Origin: CAG-791 sp963593905
GTDB lineage: Bacteria; Bacillota; Clostridia; Lachnospirales; Lachnospiraceae
NCBI GenBank assembly: GCA_963593905.1
Contig: CAVBBL010000010.1
Location: forward strand, 1 to 64,000
Direction of reading: 5' to 3'
DNA length: 64,000 nt
Part shown: positions 52,902 to 62,408 of the stretch, in pieces
How positions within the stretch are numbered: position 1 is the first letter of the stretch
How the letters are laid out: the number at the start of each line of letters is the position of its first letter
Notes under the pieces: model-generated
Databases searched by the model: none
Told to the model about the DNA's origin: nothing
The model's input: the letters and a program-made list of their open reading frames with translations, nothing else
Translations under genes and position numbers: made by a program

Positions 52902-53988
52902 TTCTTATAAACTGCAGCAGATACGCCTCCCACTGCGGCAGCACCACCTCCGGCGCGTAAACCTCCTGCACCTTTGCCGCTGCCCTTCCCATCTGTTCTC
53001 TCAAAGAAGAATCCTGCAAGAGCAATCGCAGCTTCTCTGTCAACGCCTTTGTATCCCGCACCGGCACCAGAAAGCCGTTTTCTCCGTCCCTGATCAGCAT
53101 GGCAGGCCCGCCGCAGGGGCAGTCCGTGGAAATACAGGCTGTGCCCAGTGCCATGGCCTCTAAAAGAGTATTGGGCATTCCCTCCGTATCCGAAGTCAGC
53201 AAGAAAACCGATGCTTTTTCCAAAGCCCCCGCCACATCCCGGATACTGCCGGGCAGAGAGACTCTCTCCCCGATGCCAAGCTCTCTCGCCTTTTGCCAAA
53301 GTTTTTCCCTTAATTCCCCGTTGCCGTACAGGATCAGACGGTAATCAGGGAATGCCTCTGCCAATGCGGCAAAAGCCTCTATGGCCATCTGCTGGTTTTT
53401 ATTTTCATCCATGCGGCCCACTGTCACAATGGTCTTCTCCCGCTCTCCTTTCCAGACAGGTCTTATAAAATCTTCGTGGAGAGGATTGGGAAGGATGGTT
53501 GTCTTTTTTTGCACCCTGGGGGGAAAGAACTCCCTGCTCTGCTCTGTCTGCAGAATCACGCCTGCTGCCCACGGAAAAGTCAGAAAGGCCGCCTTTTTCA
53601 GTCCTTTCCCCTCATATTCCAATGCCGGGGTCCCCCGCACCGCTGCCACCACAGGGATGCGGCAGGGACGGGCCGTCAAAAGAGCCATCACATTATTTTT
53701 TCCGATAAAGGAAAGAATCACCTGCGGCCTTTCCTGCTGCCAGATCCGCTTTAGCTTACGATACCGACACCGGAAATTTAACAGACGGCTTTTCCCGGTC
53801 TCCTCTTCTGTCAGGTCGGAGAGCACCCGCCGAATCCCGGAAGGAAGGACATATTCATCCTCATCCCTGTGCTGGGTCACCAAAAGGATCTCATGCCCCT
53901 GCTGCTGCAGATAGGACATAAGGTTACAGGCTACCCTCTCGGCCCCGGCCTTATGAAGAGAATTGATAAAAAAAGCAATCTTTGCCAT
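52891..53988 (-). CDS. GT4 family glycosyltransferase
   Basis: The 365-residue enzyme has HKAGAERVACNLMSYL at the start, VGRMDENKNQQMAIEAF in the donor domain and GMPNTLLEAMALGTACISTDCPCGGPAMLI in the E-x7-E region. It is clearly related to the 56.7-57.9-kb GT4 protein, which shares GAERV and DCPCGGP. GGAAAGGAATTT precedes the ATG. Its stop codon is formed inside a cassette hairpin A, so the last residues (RKPQ) come from repeat DNA. Confidence 0.85.
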   Translation of the reverse strand: MAKIAFFINSLHKAGAERVACNLMSYLQQQGHEILLVTQHRDEDEYVLPSGIRRVLSDLTEEETGKSRLLNFRCRYRKLKRIWQQERPQVILSFIGKNNVMALLTARPCRIPVVAAVRGTPALEYEGKGLKKAAFLTFPWAAGVILQTEQSREFFPPRVQKKTTILPNPLHEDFIRPVWKGEREKTIVTVGRMDENKNQQMAIEAFAALAEAFPDYRLILYGNGELREKLWQKARELGIGERVSLPGSIRDVAGALEKASVFLLTSDTEGMPNTLLEAMALGTACISTDCPCGGPAMLIRDGENGFLVPVRDTKALTEKLRLLLQDSSLREQMGRAAAKVQEVYAPEVVLPQWEAYLLQFIRKPQ

Positions 53989-54072
53989 AAATTCCTTTCC
54001 ACATCTCTATCGAGATCATCTGCAGCATTTCCATGATCTACCGCAAGCCTTTCCTCTATCTCTGTCCCAGCG

Positions 54073-55962
54073 CTATCCCAGATAATAGTGATACCACTGC
54101 TGGAAGGCAAAGAAGGACCAGGAAAGCTTGGAGAAATTGGCACCGCTGGCCGGGCCACCGTCCCCCTTCTGTAAATAATCCCCGATGAATTTCGACACAA
54201 AATCCGCATCAAAGATGCCCTGTCTTTTCAGGTAATCATAGCTGGCATAATCTGTGAGCTGCTGCCGAAGAGGTCCCCGCAGCCACTGGTCTAAGGGCAC
54301 GCCGAAGCCTTTCTTGGGTCGCTCCAGCATCTGTCTGGGGATATAGTCATAGGCAATATCCTTCAGAATCGCCTTTTTCTCCCCTTTGCGGTATTTAAAA
54401 GCGTGGGGAATCCGGAAGGAATATTCCATCACTTCCGTATCCAGAATCGGGCAGCGGGTCTCCAGGGAATACTTCATGGAGGCTCTGTCTACCTTACAAA
54501 GGATATCCCCGGGCAAGTAGGTGTCCATATCTAACAGCATCCTTCTCACCTGCCAGTCTCCTGTGGGATAACGGCTCTCTATGGGATAATTGACCGGAAC
54601 AGTCTCTTTTTCTCCCTTTACTACCATTTGATGCGCATATTTCACATAGCTGCCGGCGCCGAACTGTGTCTTGGTCTCCTTTTCCCGGTTGGCTGCCACC
54701 ACCCGTACCCGGAAGGGGAGCTTTTCCTCCAGATGACGTCCGCCTCCGATGGGCAGTCCGCCTGCGGCGTGTACCAACGCTCCTGCCGGGTCTAACAGCT
54801 GCGCCTGCCTTACATTTTCATAGATGCTGTAGCCGCAGTAAAACTCATCGCCCCCGTCTCCGGAAAGGGCTACTGTCACATGTTCCTTCGCCAGCGCCGA
54901 GACCAGCATAGTGGGAATCTGGGAGCTGTCCGCGAAGGGCTCGTCGAAATATTTCGGTATGCTCTCCACCAGGTCAAACATCTCCGGCTCATCGATATAG
55001 AGCTCGGTGTGCCGGGTGCCCAGATGCTTTGCCACTTCTCTGGCATAGCCCGCCTCATCGTACTTTTTTTCCTTAAAGCCGATGGAGAAAGTAGAAAGGG
55101 GAATATCCGACTGTTCCTGCGCCATGGCAGAGATCAGGGAGGAATCATATCCGCCGCTCAAAAACGCCCCCAAAGGCACATCTGCGATCATCCGTTTTGC
55201 CGTGGCTTTCTGCAGCTTTTCCTTTAATTCCTGCTTGGCCTGGGCGTAGTCCTTTACAGGATCCTTACTCATCCGGGCATAGACATCTGCCACATCCCAG
55301 TACTTTTCGGTGGTGACACACCCGCCTTGAAAGGTGAGGATCGTCCCGGGCTCTACCTTATAAACATCCTCAAAGATACTCTCCGGAGCATTGATATACT
55401 GCTGATAGAGATAACGGGGAAGGATATCCAGACGGATCTTTTTAGAAAAGCCGGGGCATGCCATCAAGGGCTTGCACTCGGAGCCAAAAACCAGATTGCC
55501 GTTCTCTATCCAATAGTACAGGGGCTTTTTGCCGATGCGGTCTCTGGCCAGAAAGAGTGTCTGCAGCTTTCTGTCATAGAGCGCAATAGCAAACATGCCG
55601 TTTAACCGCTTTATGCAGTCGATGCCCCATTTTAAGTATGCTGCCAGGATCACCTCTGTGTCACAGGTTGACCGAAACGAATAATCAGAGAGTTCCTCTT
55701 TAAGCTCCTGAAAATTGTAGATTTCTCCGTTAAAGACCACCGTCACCCTGCCGTCTCCCGCATGCATAGGCTGATGTCCCAGAGGAGAAAGATCCAGAAT
55801 AGACAAACGACGCTGGGCCATGCCTACCCGATAGCCATCCGCCGCCTCATAGATCTCTGCACCGCTGTCATTAGGGCCTCTGTGATACATGGTATCATTC
55901 ATGGCTGTCAATTGTTCTTTTGTGATGGTCCTTCTGGACATGAAACCGCAAATTCCGCACAT
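54073..55962 (-). CDS. asnB: asparagine synthase-like amidotransferase (AsnB type), second copy
   Basis: The 629-residue protein has Cys2 (MCGICGF), RRLSILDLSPLGHQPM, FNGEIYNF (77-84) and the loop LSGGYDSSLISAM (268-280). It is of the same family as the 49.7-51.6-kb protein but differs along its length and keeps the canonical SGG loop. Probably amidates a sugar or amino-acid substituent; true asparagine synthesis cannot be excluded. ATAGGAGCAGCCT precedes the ATG. Confidence 0.85.
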   Translation of the reverse strand: MCGICGFMSRRTITKEQLTAMNDTMYHRGPNDSGAEIYEAADGYRVGMAQRRLSILDLSPLGHQPMHAGDGRVTVVFNGEIYNFQELKEELSDYSFRSTCDTEVILAAYLKWGIDCIKRLNGMFAIALYDRKLQTLFLARDRIGKKPLYYWIENGNLVFGSECKPLMACPGFSKKIRLDILPRYLYQQYINAPESIFEDVYKVEPGTILTFQGGCVTTEKYWDVADVYARMSKDPVKDYAQAKQELKEKLQKATAKRMIADVPLGAFLSGGYDSSLISAMAQEQSDIPLSTFSIGFKEKKYDEAGYAREVAKHLGTRHTELYIDEPEMFDLVESIPKYFDEPFADSSQIPTMLVSALAKEHVTVALSGDGGDEFYCGYSIYENVRQAQLLDPAGALVHAAGGLPIGGGRHLEEKLPFRVRVVAANREKETKTQFGAGSYVKYAHQMVVKGEKETVPVNYPIESRYPTGDWQVRRMLLDMDTYLPGDILCKVDRASMKYSLETRCPILDTEVMEYSFRIPHAFKYRKGEKKAILKDIAYDYIPRQMLERPKKGFGVPLDQWLRGPLRQQLTDYASYDYLKRQGIFDADFVSKFIGDYLQKGDGGPASGANFSKLSWSFFAFQQWYHYYLG

Positions 55963-55971
55963 AGGCTGCTC

Positions 55972-56724
55972 CTATTTATCCTTTATAAACTGGTCTCTGT
56001 ACTGGGCGAAGTCCTTGCACTCATTGTCAATCGAATCGATGAGCTCCAGATATTTTTCATCGATCAGGGTTCGGAAATTGTCAAAATTATCATAGCCCTT
56101 CTTCGTCCAGGCAAAGGGATGGGTCAGAATCTGTATCTTCTTGTGGTTTCTGATATTCTCTGCATCCGGATAACCATAGCGCCAGATGTGATTGGCATCG
56201 GACATATATTTGACTTCCAGCTTCGATTCCGGCGTAGCCTTGGGATCAAAGGTAAAGAAATCATCCTGATACGCATTTAAGATTCCTGGAATCTTGATAT
56301 TGGCTGCCAGTACATCCGGAGAAGGTCTGTGAATGGAAAACCACTTCACCTCAAATCCCAGCATATTGCTGAGCATGTCCATCTCCTGCTTGATGCGGCT
56401 GCGGATCAGTTCTATGTCTGTCATGCCGTTTAAGGCAAAGTGCAGACCGATGTACTGTCCCCGCTCATGCATATCCGTCAGAATATCTCTGTTCTTCCTG
56501 GAAAGAATGTTGTAGGAATTGTTGGTCCACTGGAAGAAATAGACGGAGCGAAAATCCATGCTCTCCTCCACCTTGGAAAGTGCCTGGGCCCGCTCCACGG
56601 AATACTCCACGTCATGGCGCATCAGGATAAAGGAATCCCGCTGCAGTGCCTCCTCATAGTTAGCCTGCAGTCCCGTCTCTTTGATCAGTCTGATGATCTC
56701 CCGATAGTCGTTAAATGAAAACAT
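55972..56724 (-). CDS. polysaccharide deacetylase-fold protein
   Basis: The 250-residue cytoplasmic protein (no signal) has FILMRHDVEYSVERA (32-46), resembling the first NodB motif with the catalytic Asp and a metal-site Asp, then YIGLHFALNG (about 91-100) and ILTHPFAW near the end as further candidate metal ligands. These fit NodB-like esterases, though the usual H-x3-H motif is not clear. It lies 9 nt downstream of its neighbour AsnB gene, so the two may act on the same sugar. GGGAGGAAGCAGCT precedes the ATG. Confidence 0.6.
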   Translation of the reverse strand: MFSFNDYREIIRLIKETGLQANYEEALQRDSFILMRHDVEYSVERAQALSKVEESMDFRSVYFFQWTNNSYNILSRKNRDILTDMHERGQYIGLHFALNGMTDIELIRSRIKQEMDMLSNMLGFEVKWFSIHRPSPDVLAANIKIPGILNAYQDDFFTFDPKATPESKLEVKYMSDANHIWRYGYPDAENIRNHKKIQILTHPFAWTKKGYDNFDNFRTLIDEKYLELIDSIDNECKDFAQYRDQFIKDK

Positions 56725-56741
56725 AGCTGCTTCCTCCCTGC

Positions 56742-57854
56742 TTATGCCTTTTTACTCTTCTGTATGGTCATCTCCAGATATTCCTTCCACTGGGCAAACA
56801 CAGCCTCCGGATTGGCAATTTCCTCGATCTTTCTGGCATTGTCCCCCAGCCGCTCCGCCAGCTCCCTGTCCTCTATGAGCCGACAGATTCCGTCCGCCAT
56901 GGCCTGCGGGTCCTTGATGGGAATGAGCAACGCATTTTCTTCGTTGCGGATGACCGTCCGAGGTCCCCCGCAGGGACAGTCTGTGGCTACGATGGGCATT
57001 CCCAGCGCCATCGCCTCCAGCAGGGCATTGGGCATACCCTCCCAGTCTGACGAAAAAGCATAGACCGATCCTCTGATCAGTTCCTGCTCCAGAGAATCGC
57101 TGGCTCCCATGAGCCGGATCCATTCTTCGGCGTGCTTTTCTGCAATGATCTTTTCCAGGATTTCCTTCGTGCCGTCTCCGGAATCCCCGCCATAAATCTT
57201 TAATACGTAATCCGGGTGCTTTTCATGTACCCTGGAAAAAGCTTCCAGCAGCATAGGCTGGTTCTTGAAATCCACTAATCTGGCAGACTGCACTACGGTC
57301 TTCTCTCTCTTTGCAGGCTTTGGCACGCCGATATACTTGGGATTCAGGGGATTTAAGATCACTGTGGAATTCTCCTGCAGATAAGGCCTGAAGAATTCTT
57401 TTTGCCCTGTGGTCTGAAATACGCAGCCCGCTGCTCTGGGAAAAAGCAGGGGAATCTGTACCTTATCAGAAATAGCATCGTAGTGTCCCACCGGATCCGT
57501 GCGTATGGAAATCACCACCGGAACTCCTGTGCCGGGGCAGGCCATGAGCGCTCTGTAATTTGCCCGCTGGGCAAATGCAATGAGCACGTCCGGCTTTTCC
57601 TTTACCATGAATTCCTTCAGATAACGGACTCTGCGGAAGAATTTATCCACACGGCCTCTCTTCTCATCCTCCGGTTTTAAACCCACCACCACACGATGCA
57701 CTCTCTCATCCAGAGCAAACTCGTTTTCTCCGATCCACTCCGTCGCTACAAAGACCTCATAGCCTTCCTTGGCGAATTGATTGGCCAGATTGGATACCAC
57801 CCGTTCTGCGCCGCCCTGTTCCAGACAATTCAGGTGAAAAGCGATCTTCTTCAC
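56742..57854 (-). CDS. GT4 family glycosyltransferase
   Basis: The 370-residue protein has LEQGGAERVVSNLANQF near the start, SARLVDFKNQPMLLEAF in the donor domain and GMPNALLEAMALGMPIVATDCPCGGPRTVI, the E-x7-E block. It resembles the 52.9-54.0-kb GT4 protein and the second half of the 57.9-60.5-kb protein (LLEAMALGVPVIAADCKTGPREIL). The start codon is GTG, with GAGGAGAGAACT upstream. Confidence 0.85.
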   Translation of the reverse strand: MKKIAFHLNCLEQGGAERVVSNLANQFAKEGYEVFVATEWIGENEFALDERVHRVVVGLKPEDEKRGRVDKFFRRVRYLKEFMVKEKPDVLIAFAQRANYRALMACPGTGVPVVISIRTDPVGHYDAISDKVQIPLLFPRAAGCVFQTTGQKEFFRPYLQENSTVILNPLNPKYIGVPKPAKREKTVVQSARLVDFKNQPMLLEAFSRVHEKHPDYVLKIYGGDSGDGTKEILEKIIAEKHAEEWIRLMGASDSLEQELIRGSVYAFSSDWEGMPNALLEAMALGMPIVATDCPCGGPRTVIRNEENALLIPIKDPQAMADGICRLIEDRELAERLGDNARKIEEIANPEAVFAQWKEYLEMTIQKSKKA

Positions 57855-57872
57855 AGTTCTCTCCTCTATTCT

Positions 57873-60536
57873 CTATCTAATATACTTGAAATAAGACCGG
57901 CAGGCCTCTGTATAGGCTTCCTCCGAAAAATCCGCCGCTCTTTTTCCCGCCAGCAGGCTGTACTTCTCCCAGATCCGTGTATCCTCCAAAATCCACTGCA
58001 TCTTCTCTGCCAGCTGCTGATCCTCTGTGGGCATATGCGCTGCCACAAGATCCTTTTCTTCGGAAAGCGGCGGTATCAGAATACCATATTCTTCATTCTC
58101 TGCGGCGTTTTCTTTTTGGGATCTATCCTCTGCGTCGTTCGCAGTTCCGGGTGCCAGGATCTCTCTGGGACCTGTCTTACAGTCTGCGGCAATCACCGGC
58201 ACGCCCAGGGCCATAGCCTCCAGCAGGGCATTGGGGAAGCCTTCATGGATAGAGCTCAAAACATACAGCTTTGCATGCTGCAAAATGGCAGAGGGATTCC
58301 TGCTGACACCGGTACAGAAAAGATCCTCCTGTATGTGCAGCTGCTCGGCCAACGTCCTGTACTGGGCAAAATCTCCCTCTCCGATGAGGACCAGACCGGG
58401 ATGCTTCCCCCCGCTGCCCTCGGCATGCTCCTGCGTGACTGGGATGTCTGCCGGCTGTGCATGACTTTCCGCCTCTTCGGCGTCTGCCTGCTCCGCTGCA
58501 GACGGCACTGTATCCAATAAGGAAAATGCCTTCACCAGATGCCAGAACCCCTTCACATCATCCTCTCTGCCCATACTCATGATCAGAGGATCGTGACTTT
58601 CCAAGAAGTGCTTCAGAGCCTCTGTCGTTTCCGCCGGCAGACCGTAATCCTGTTTTTCTTTTCCAATCAGCGGACTCGCAATAGGATTGTACAGGGTAAA
58701 TGTGTCCTCGCAGTGATAATCTCGCCGCAGCACCTGCTCAATCTCAGCCGAGCAGCACGCTACTGCATCAGATCTTTTACAGAAAAGCCGGATCTTAGAG
58801 GGATTATCCAGGTCCAGGTAACTGCGAATACCGGTGATGGTGCGCCCTGTGGTGTTTGCATAGCTATTCGCCAGATTAGCGGTCTGTCCGAAGCTATAGG
58901 CAATGTCAATGCCCATCTCTTTTTTCAGCTTCTTTAATGCCCTGACACGCCTGTAAAGATTCAGGATCTTAGCGGCTTTTCCGGATCTGGCCCCCAGATG
59001 CAGATTGATCACCTGCAATCCGGTGATGTCATAGGCAATATCTGCATCATCAAAGATCACAATGGTACATTGAAAATAAGGCTCCAGCAGTCTGGCAGTC
59101 TTGACGCAGACCCGTTCAAAGCCTCCCTGATGCAGCATAGGCGTCAGCAGCATCAGTTTGGGATCCGTCAGATGCTGATACCATCTCTGCATCTGCAACG
59201 CCTGTCTTCTGATATCAAATCCAGCCTCTCCCAACGCTTCCTGCGCCTGTGCAGAGCGTCTCTTCCTTTCGCTCTCATAAGCTGCAGGTTCTGTTTCCGG
59301 CTTCTTTTCCATCACTTCTGTCTTTATGATAGGAACCGGCCGCGATGTTTCGCCTGTCTTCTTTGAAGGTGCTTCTTCGTCCCAAAATGCTCCGTCCGTT
59401 CCTTTGCCGCACAGCTGCAGAACTCTCCTTACCCACTTCTCTGTCTCTAAGGGCAGACTCTCCACCGCATCGGTGATGCAGACCTCTTTGGTGATCCGAT
59501 CGGAAATCAGGCAGGGAAGACCTGCCGCCTGGGCCTCGATGACGGTACCCGGCACTCCCTCATACAGAGAGGGAAAACAAAAAAGATCCATGCCCTGATA
59601 AAGCATAGCCGTGCGCTCTCTGGGGCATTGGCCTGCAAAGACAGCTTTATCCAGAAGTCTTCTCTCTGCCAGCTGCTCTTTGATCTCCTTTTCCAGTTTT
59701 CCCTGTCCCACAAACAGAAGTCTAAAATCCGCTTTGCTCTCTTTCTGCTTTGTCAGCTCTTCCAGGAGCTGTACCAGGAAGCCATGATTTTTCATGGCAT
59801 CAAAGCGGCCCACATGACCGAGGACGACAGCATCCTCCGGGATGTCGTACTCTTTTCTAATCTGTGCTCTGACCTGCGGATCGAATCGATAGCTGTGGAT
59901 CTCCAGTGCATTGGGAATCACCCGAACCCTGCCGCTGTCGGAGACGGCACGTCCGTAAGCGCTGATGCCGGATTCCACTGAGCAGGCCAGCAAATGGTCC
60001 GCACGGTGCGCCAGCGGCGCCCGCAGGGCTCTGGTAGCCAGTCCTTTGATGCCTGCGTCCACACCGGCACTGCGGACATGCGAGATGGTCGCAGGAATGC
60101 CGCTTTTCTTTGCAATGGGCAAATAGATGGAGGCAGTGCTGGTCATATGTCCTTCCACAGCCGTCCATCCCCCATGAGTGGCAAAGAAGCGCTCCGCTGC
60201 CCTTCTGTACGCGCCTAAATTCCGCCCGTTAAACCGGGGAAGCGCATAGATCTCTCCTCCCAGGGACCGCACTTCGTCATCAAAATATTCCTTGGCACGT
60301 CCTGCCATCAGGGTCTGTGAGCAGTCATCCTCTGCACCGGGCACCGGCGTGGTATGCACCAGAAAATCGAATTGCACCTGCTCCCTGTCAATATGCCGAT
60401 ACAGATCCATGATGCGACTCTCAGCACCGCCCATATTGAGCACACCCAGCACATGCAGGATGCGAATGGGCTGTCCCGGTATCTGTCTGTCTTCTTTCTC
60501 TGTTTGCCGGTTTTCGTATTTCACCGTATTATCCAT
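57873..60536 (-). CDS. tandem GT4-GT4 glycosyltransferase fusion
   Basis: The 887-residue protein holds two whole GT4 enzymes. The first (about 22-395) has MGGAESRIMDLYRHI, GHVGRFDAMKNHGFLVQLL and GVPGTVIEAQAAGLPCLISD. A charged linker (about 395-445) leads to the second (about 450-887) with HQGGFERVCVKTARLL, MGREDDVKGFWHLVKAFSLL and GFPNALLEAMALGVPVIAADCKTGPREIL. Two extra insertions in the second domain (Ala/Glu-rich) are unusual. An ATG four codons upstream is part of ATGAGGAATTAC, so I start at 60536. Confidence 0.85.
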   Translation of the reverse strand: MDNTVKYENRQTEKEDRQIPGQPIRILHVLGVLNMGGAESRIMDLYRHIDREQVQFDFLVHTTPVPGAEDDCSQTLMAGRAKEYFDDEVRSLGGEIYALPRFNGRNLGAYRRAAERFFATHGGWTAVEGHMTSTASIYLPIAKKSGIPATISHVRSAGVDAGIKGLATRALRAPLAHRADHLLACSVESGISAYGRAVSDSGRVRVIPNALEIHSYRFDPQVRAQIRKEYDIPEDAVVLGHVGRFDAMKNHGFLVQLLEELTKQKESKADFRLLFVGQGKLEKEIKEQLAERRLLDKAVFAGQCPRERTAMLYQGMDLFCFPSLYEGVPGTVIEAQAAGLPCLISDRITKEVCITDAVESLPLETEKWVRRVLQLCGKGTDGAFWDEEAPSKKTGETSRPVPIIKTEVMEKKPETEPAAYESERKRRSAQAQEALGEAGFDIRRQALQMQRWYQHLTDPKLMLLTPMLHQGGFERVCVKTARLLEPYFQCTIVIFDDADIAYDITGLQVINLHLGARSGKAAKILNLYRRVRALKKLKKEMGIDIAYSFGQTANLANSYANTTGRTITGIRSYLDLDNPSKIRLFCKRSDAVACCSAEIEQVLRRDYHCEDTFTLYNPIASPLIGKEKQDYGLPAETTEALKHFLESHDPLIMSMGREDDVKGFWHLVKAFSLLDTVPSAAEQADAEEAESHAQPADIPVTQEHAEGSGGKHPGLVLIGEGDFAQYRTLAEQLHIQEDLFCTGVSRNPSAILQHAKLYVLSSIHEGFPNALLEAMALGVPVIAADCKTGPREILAPGTANDAEDRSQKENAAENEEYGILIPPLSEEKDLVAAHMPTEDQQLAEKMQWILEDTRIWEKYSLLAGKRAADFSEEAYTEACRSYFKYIR

Positions 60537-60621
60537 GTAATTCCTCATGTGCCAATCCGTTTTATCTGCATTTCCGGTAAAGTCCGACGCAGCCTCTTCC
60601 CTCTAAGAAAGCTTGGCCAAA

Positions 60622-61368
60622 CTATCTCTTCGCTTTCTTTGCTTTATAGCAGACCAGCAGTCTCTTTGCCGTGGCCATGCCGTATTCCTTCAAGTGCCCC
60701 GGCAGGCCTCTTTTCCGGACCTGCATATAAATATACTCCGGGTAAGGCAGCAGTTCCTGGGTTTGAAAGATCTTTTCATACTTATCAAAATCGCTCTCCG
60801 TCATGGTATTGGCATGTACTACCAATGTAGAGGCTCCCTCTTTCGTCCGCAGTGTACGCTCCATTTGAAACGAAATGGGATAAAACGTCATGCCCCTGTA
60901 CCGGTAAGGACCTTTGCCAAAACCATCCGTCATCCTGGTAAAACCGGCTGCCTGCAGTGCCTTTAAGGTATTGGCATCATAGGAATGAGCCGGCGCCATA
61001 AAAAAGTCCGTGACGATGCCATGGCTCTCCAGAATCCTCTTTCCCTCCCTGATCATCCGTGCCTGCTCCTCATAGGGAACACCGGCAAATTCCGAGAAAC
61101 AGTTAAGGGGAAAGAGTCCGCCCTTCTGGGTCGTGTAAATATGATGACAGCCGTGCATAGCCAGAATCCATCCCTGCTCCTGCAATTCCCTCATCTGCTG
61201 CCAGAAGTCCTCTCTCTCCGGATTTCTGGTCAGATTCGGATCCTGATTATCCGGTACAATACCGATCAGGGGCTTTACATGATATTTTTCCATCAATGCC
61301 CGAAAGCGATTGAACTTATCCCAATCCATGTCGGGTGTGATGTCATCCATTCTGATCGCAATTTTCAT
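60622..61368 (-). CDS. DUF2334-type polysaccharide deacetylase-like protein
   Basis: The 248-residue cytoplasmic protein has IRMDDITPDMDW (5-16) with the Asp pair of the NodB fold, LAMHGCHHIY (69-78) as metal-binding His cluster and FMAPAHSYD. This is the DUF2334 arrangement. It may remove acetyl groups from a sugar intermediate before formylation or other substitution by the adjacent formyltransferase, which is inference from gene order. TTAGAGGTAACT precedes the ATG. Confidence 0.7.
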   Translation of the reverse strand: MKIAIRMDDITPDMDWDKFNRFRALMEKYHVKPLIGIVPDNQDPNLTRNPEREDFWQQMRELQEQGWILAMHGCHHIYTTQKGGLFPLNCFSEFAGVPYEEQARMIREGKRILESHGIVTDFFMAPAHSYDANTLKALQAAGFTRMTDGFGKGPYRYRGMTFYPISFQMERTLRTKEGASTLVVHANTMTESDFDKYEKIFQTQELLPYPEYIYMQVRKRGLPGHLKEYGMATAKRLLVCYKAKKAKR

Positions 61369-61404
61369 AGTTACCTCTAATCATGAGAGCAGGTTCTCGT
61401 CGAT

Positions 61405-61467
61405 ATCTTTGGTCTTGGGCCTTTTATCTTTGGTCTTTGGCCTTTTGTATTTGGTATTGTCCTATTT
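61405..61467. repeat. 21-bp tandem repeat, two to three units
   Basis: ATCTTTGGTCTTGGGCCTTTT (one base beyond 20, shown as two parts: ATCTTTGGTC and TTGGGCCTTTT) at 61405-61425, a near copy at 61426-61446, and a diverged unit to 61467 that contains the stop codon of the formyltransferase gene. Confidence 0.7.
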
Positions 61468-62395
61468 ATTGCAAGGTTTCCCCTGTCTGCAATGTTCTTT
61501 GGCTTTCTGTCTCATAGCGGTCGATTCGCAATGAACCATCCACCGTGCGGATGATCAGTTTGCCGTCAAATACATCCACCACTTCGCCGGGCGCATAGTC
61601 CGAAAAATCTATCATCTCATCAAAGGGATGGGCCTCCCAGACAGTCACCTTTTCCTCCCCCACATAGCAGAAGGCGCCGGGAAAAGGCGCTGCCACGCCT
61701 CGTATCAGATTGTAGATTTCTCTGGTGCGTCTATGGAAATCAATCTTTCCATCTGCTGCCGTGCGCTTCTGGTACCAGGAATCAAAATCTCTGGAATCTG
61801 TGCGGATGGGAATCTCCCCGCCCTGCTGATAACAGGTAATCAGTTTTCTGATCAGATTCTTGGAGCAGATCATATTCTTATACTGCGCAGTGCGGATATC
61901 ATCGTGTTCACTGATCTGAAACATCTCTGTGGCAAAAATATTGGGACTGTCTGCCTTCTCGTCGTAGCGAAACAGATTTAAGTTAAACCGCGTATCCCCC
62001 AGAATCATCGACCAGTTAAGCGGCGAGCGTCCACGGCCGAAGGGCAGATAGCCGCAATTGCCATGAAATCCATAAATACCCTTGGAAAAAGCATCTAATA
62101 CCTTGGGGGGAATCAGCCGCTGCCATCCCACGACGATGCCCAGTTCAAAGGTATTTTCCTCTAAAAAAGCGTTCGTCTTATCGTCATTTAAAAAATAGCT
62201 GTCTGCCTCAAAAACCGGAATGCCATAGCGCTGCGTCAGAAAAGAAAGTCCCTTAAAGCCGGAGACCTGATTGTGCTCCAGCACCTTGGGCGCGATGGTG
62301 ATGACCAGGTCCACCGGACACAATGTATTCTGTATAAATTCGATGATATTTTCGGAAGTATCCTTGACGCCGAATACTACTACCTTATAATGCAT
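61466..62395 (-). CDS. formyltransferase-family protein (probable sugar N-formyltransferase)
   Basis: The 309-residue protein has the formyltransferase fold. Its N-terminal domain has GIVVGWQRLIPPKVL (86-100) and GFHGNCGYLPFGRGRSPLNW (109-128), and its C-terminal domain starts near 205 with IDFHRRTREIYNLIRGVAAPFPGAF. In methionyl-tRNA formyltransferase the block is N-x-H and a later Asp; here His111 and Asp149 are present but the Asn position is Gly109. Located among glycan genes it likely formylates an amino sugar from N10-formyl-tetrahydrofolate, if active. GAAATGAGGGAAAT precedes the ATG. Confidence 0.7.
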   Translation of the reverse strand: MHYKVVVFGVKDTSENIIEFIQNTLCPVDLVITIAPKVLEHNQVSGFKGLSFLTQRYGIPVFEADSYFLNDDKTNAFLEENTFELGIVVGWQRLIPPKVLDAFSKGIYGFHGNCGYLPFGRGRSPLNWSMILGDTRFNLNLFRYDEKADSPNIFATEMFQISEHDDIRTAQYKNMICSKNLIRKLITCYQQGGEIPIRTDSRDFDSWYQKRTAADGKIDFHRRTREIYNLIRGVAAPFPGAFCYVGEEKVTVWEAHPFDEMIDFSDYAPGEVVDVFDGKLIIRTVDGSLRIDRYETESQRTLQTGETLQ

Positions 62396-62408
62396 ATTTC
62401 CCTCATTT

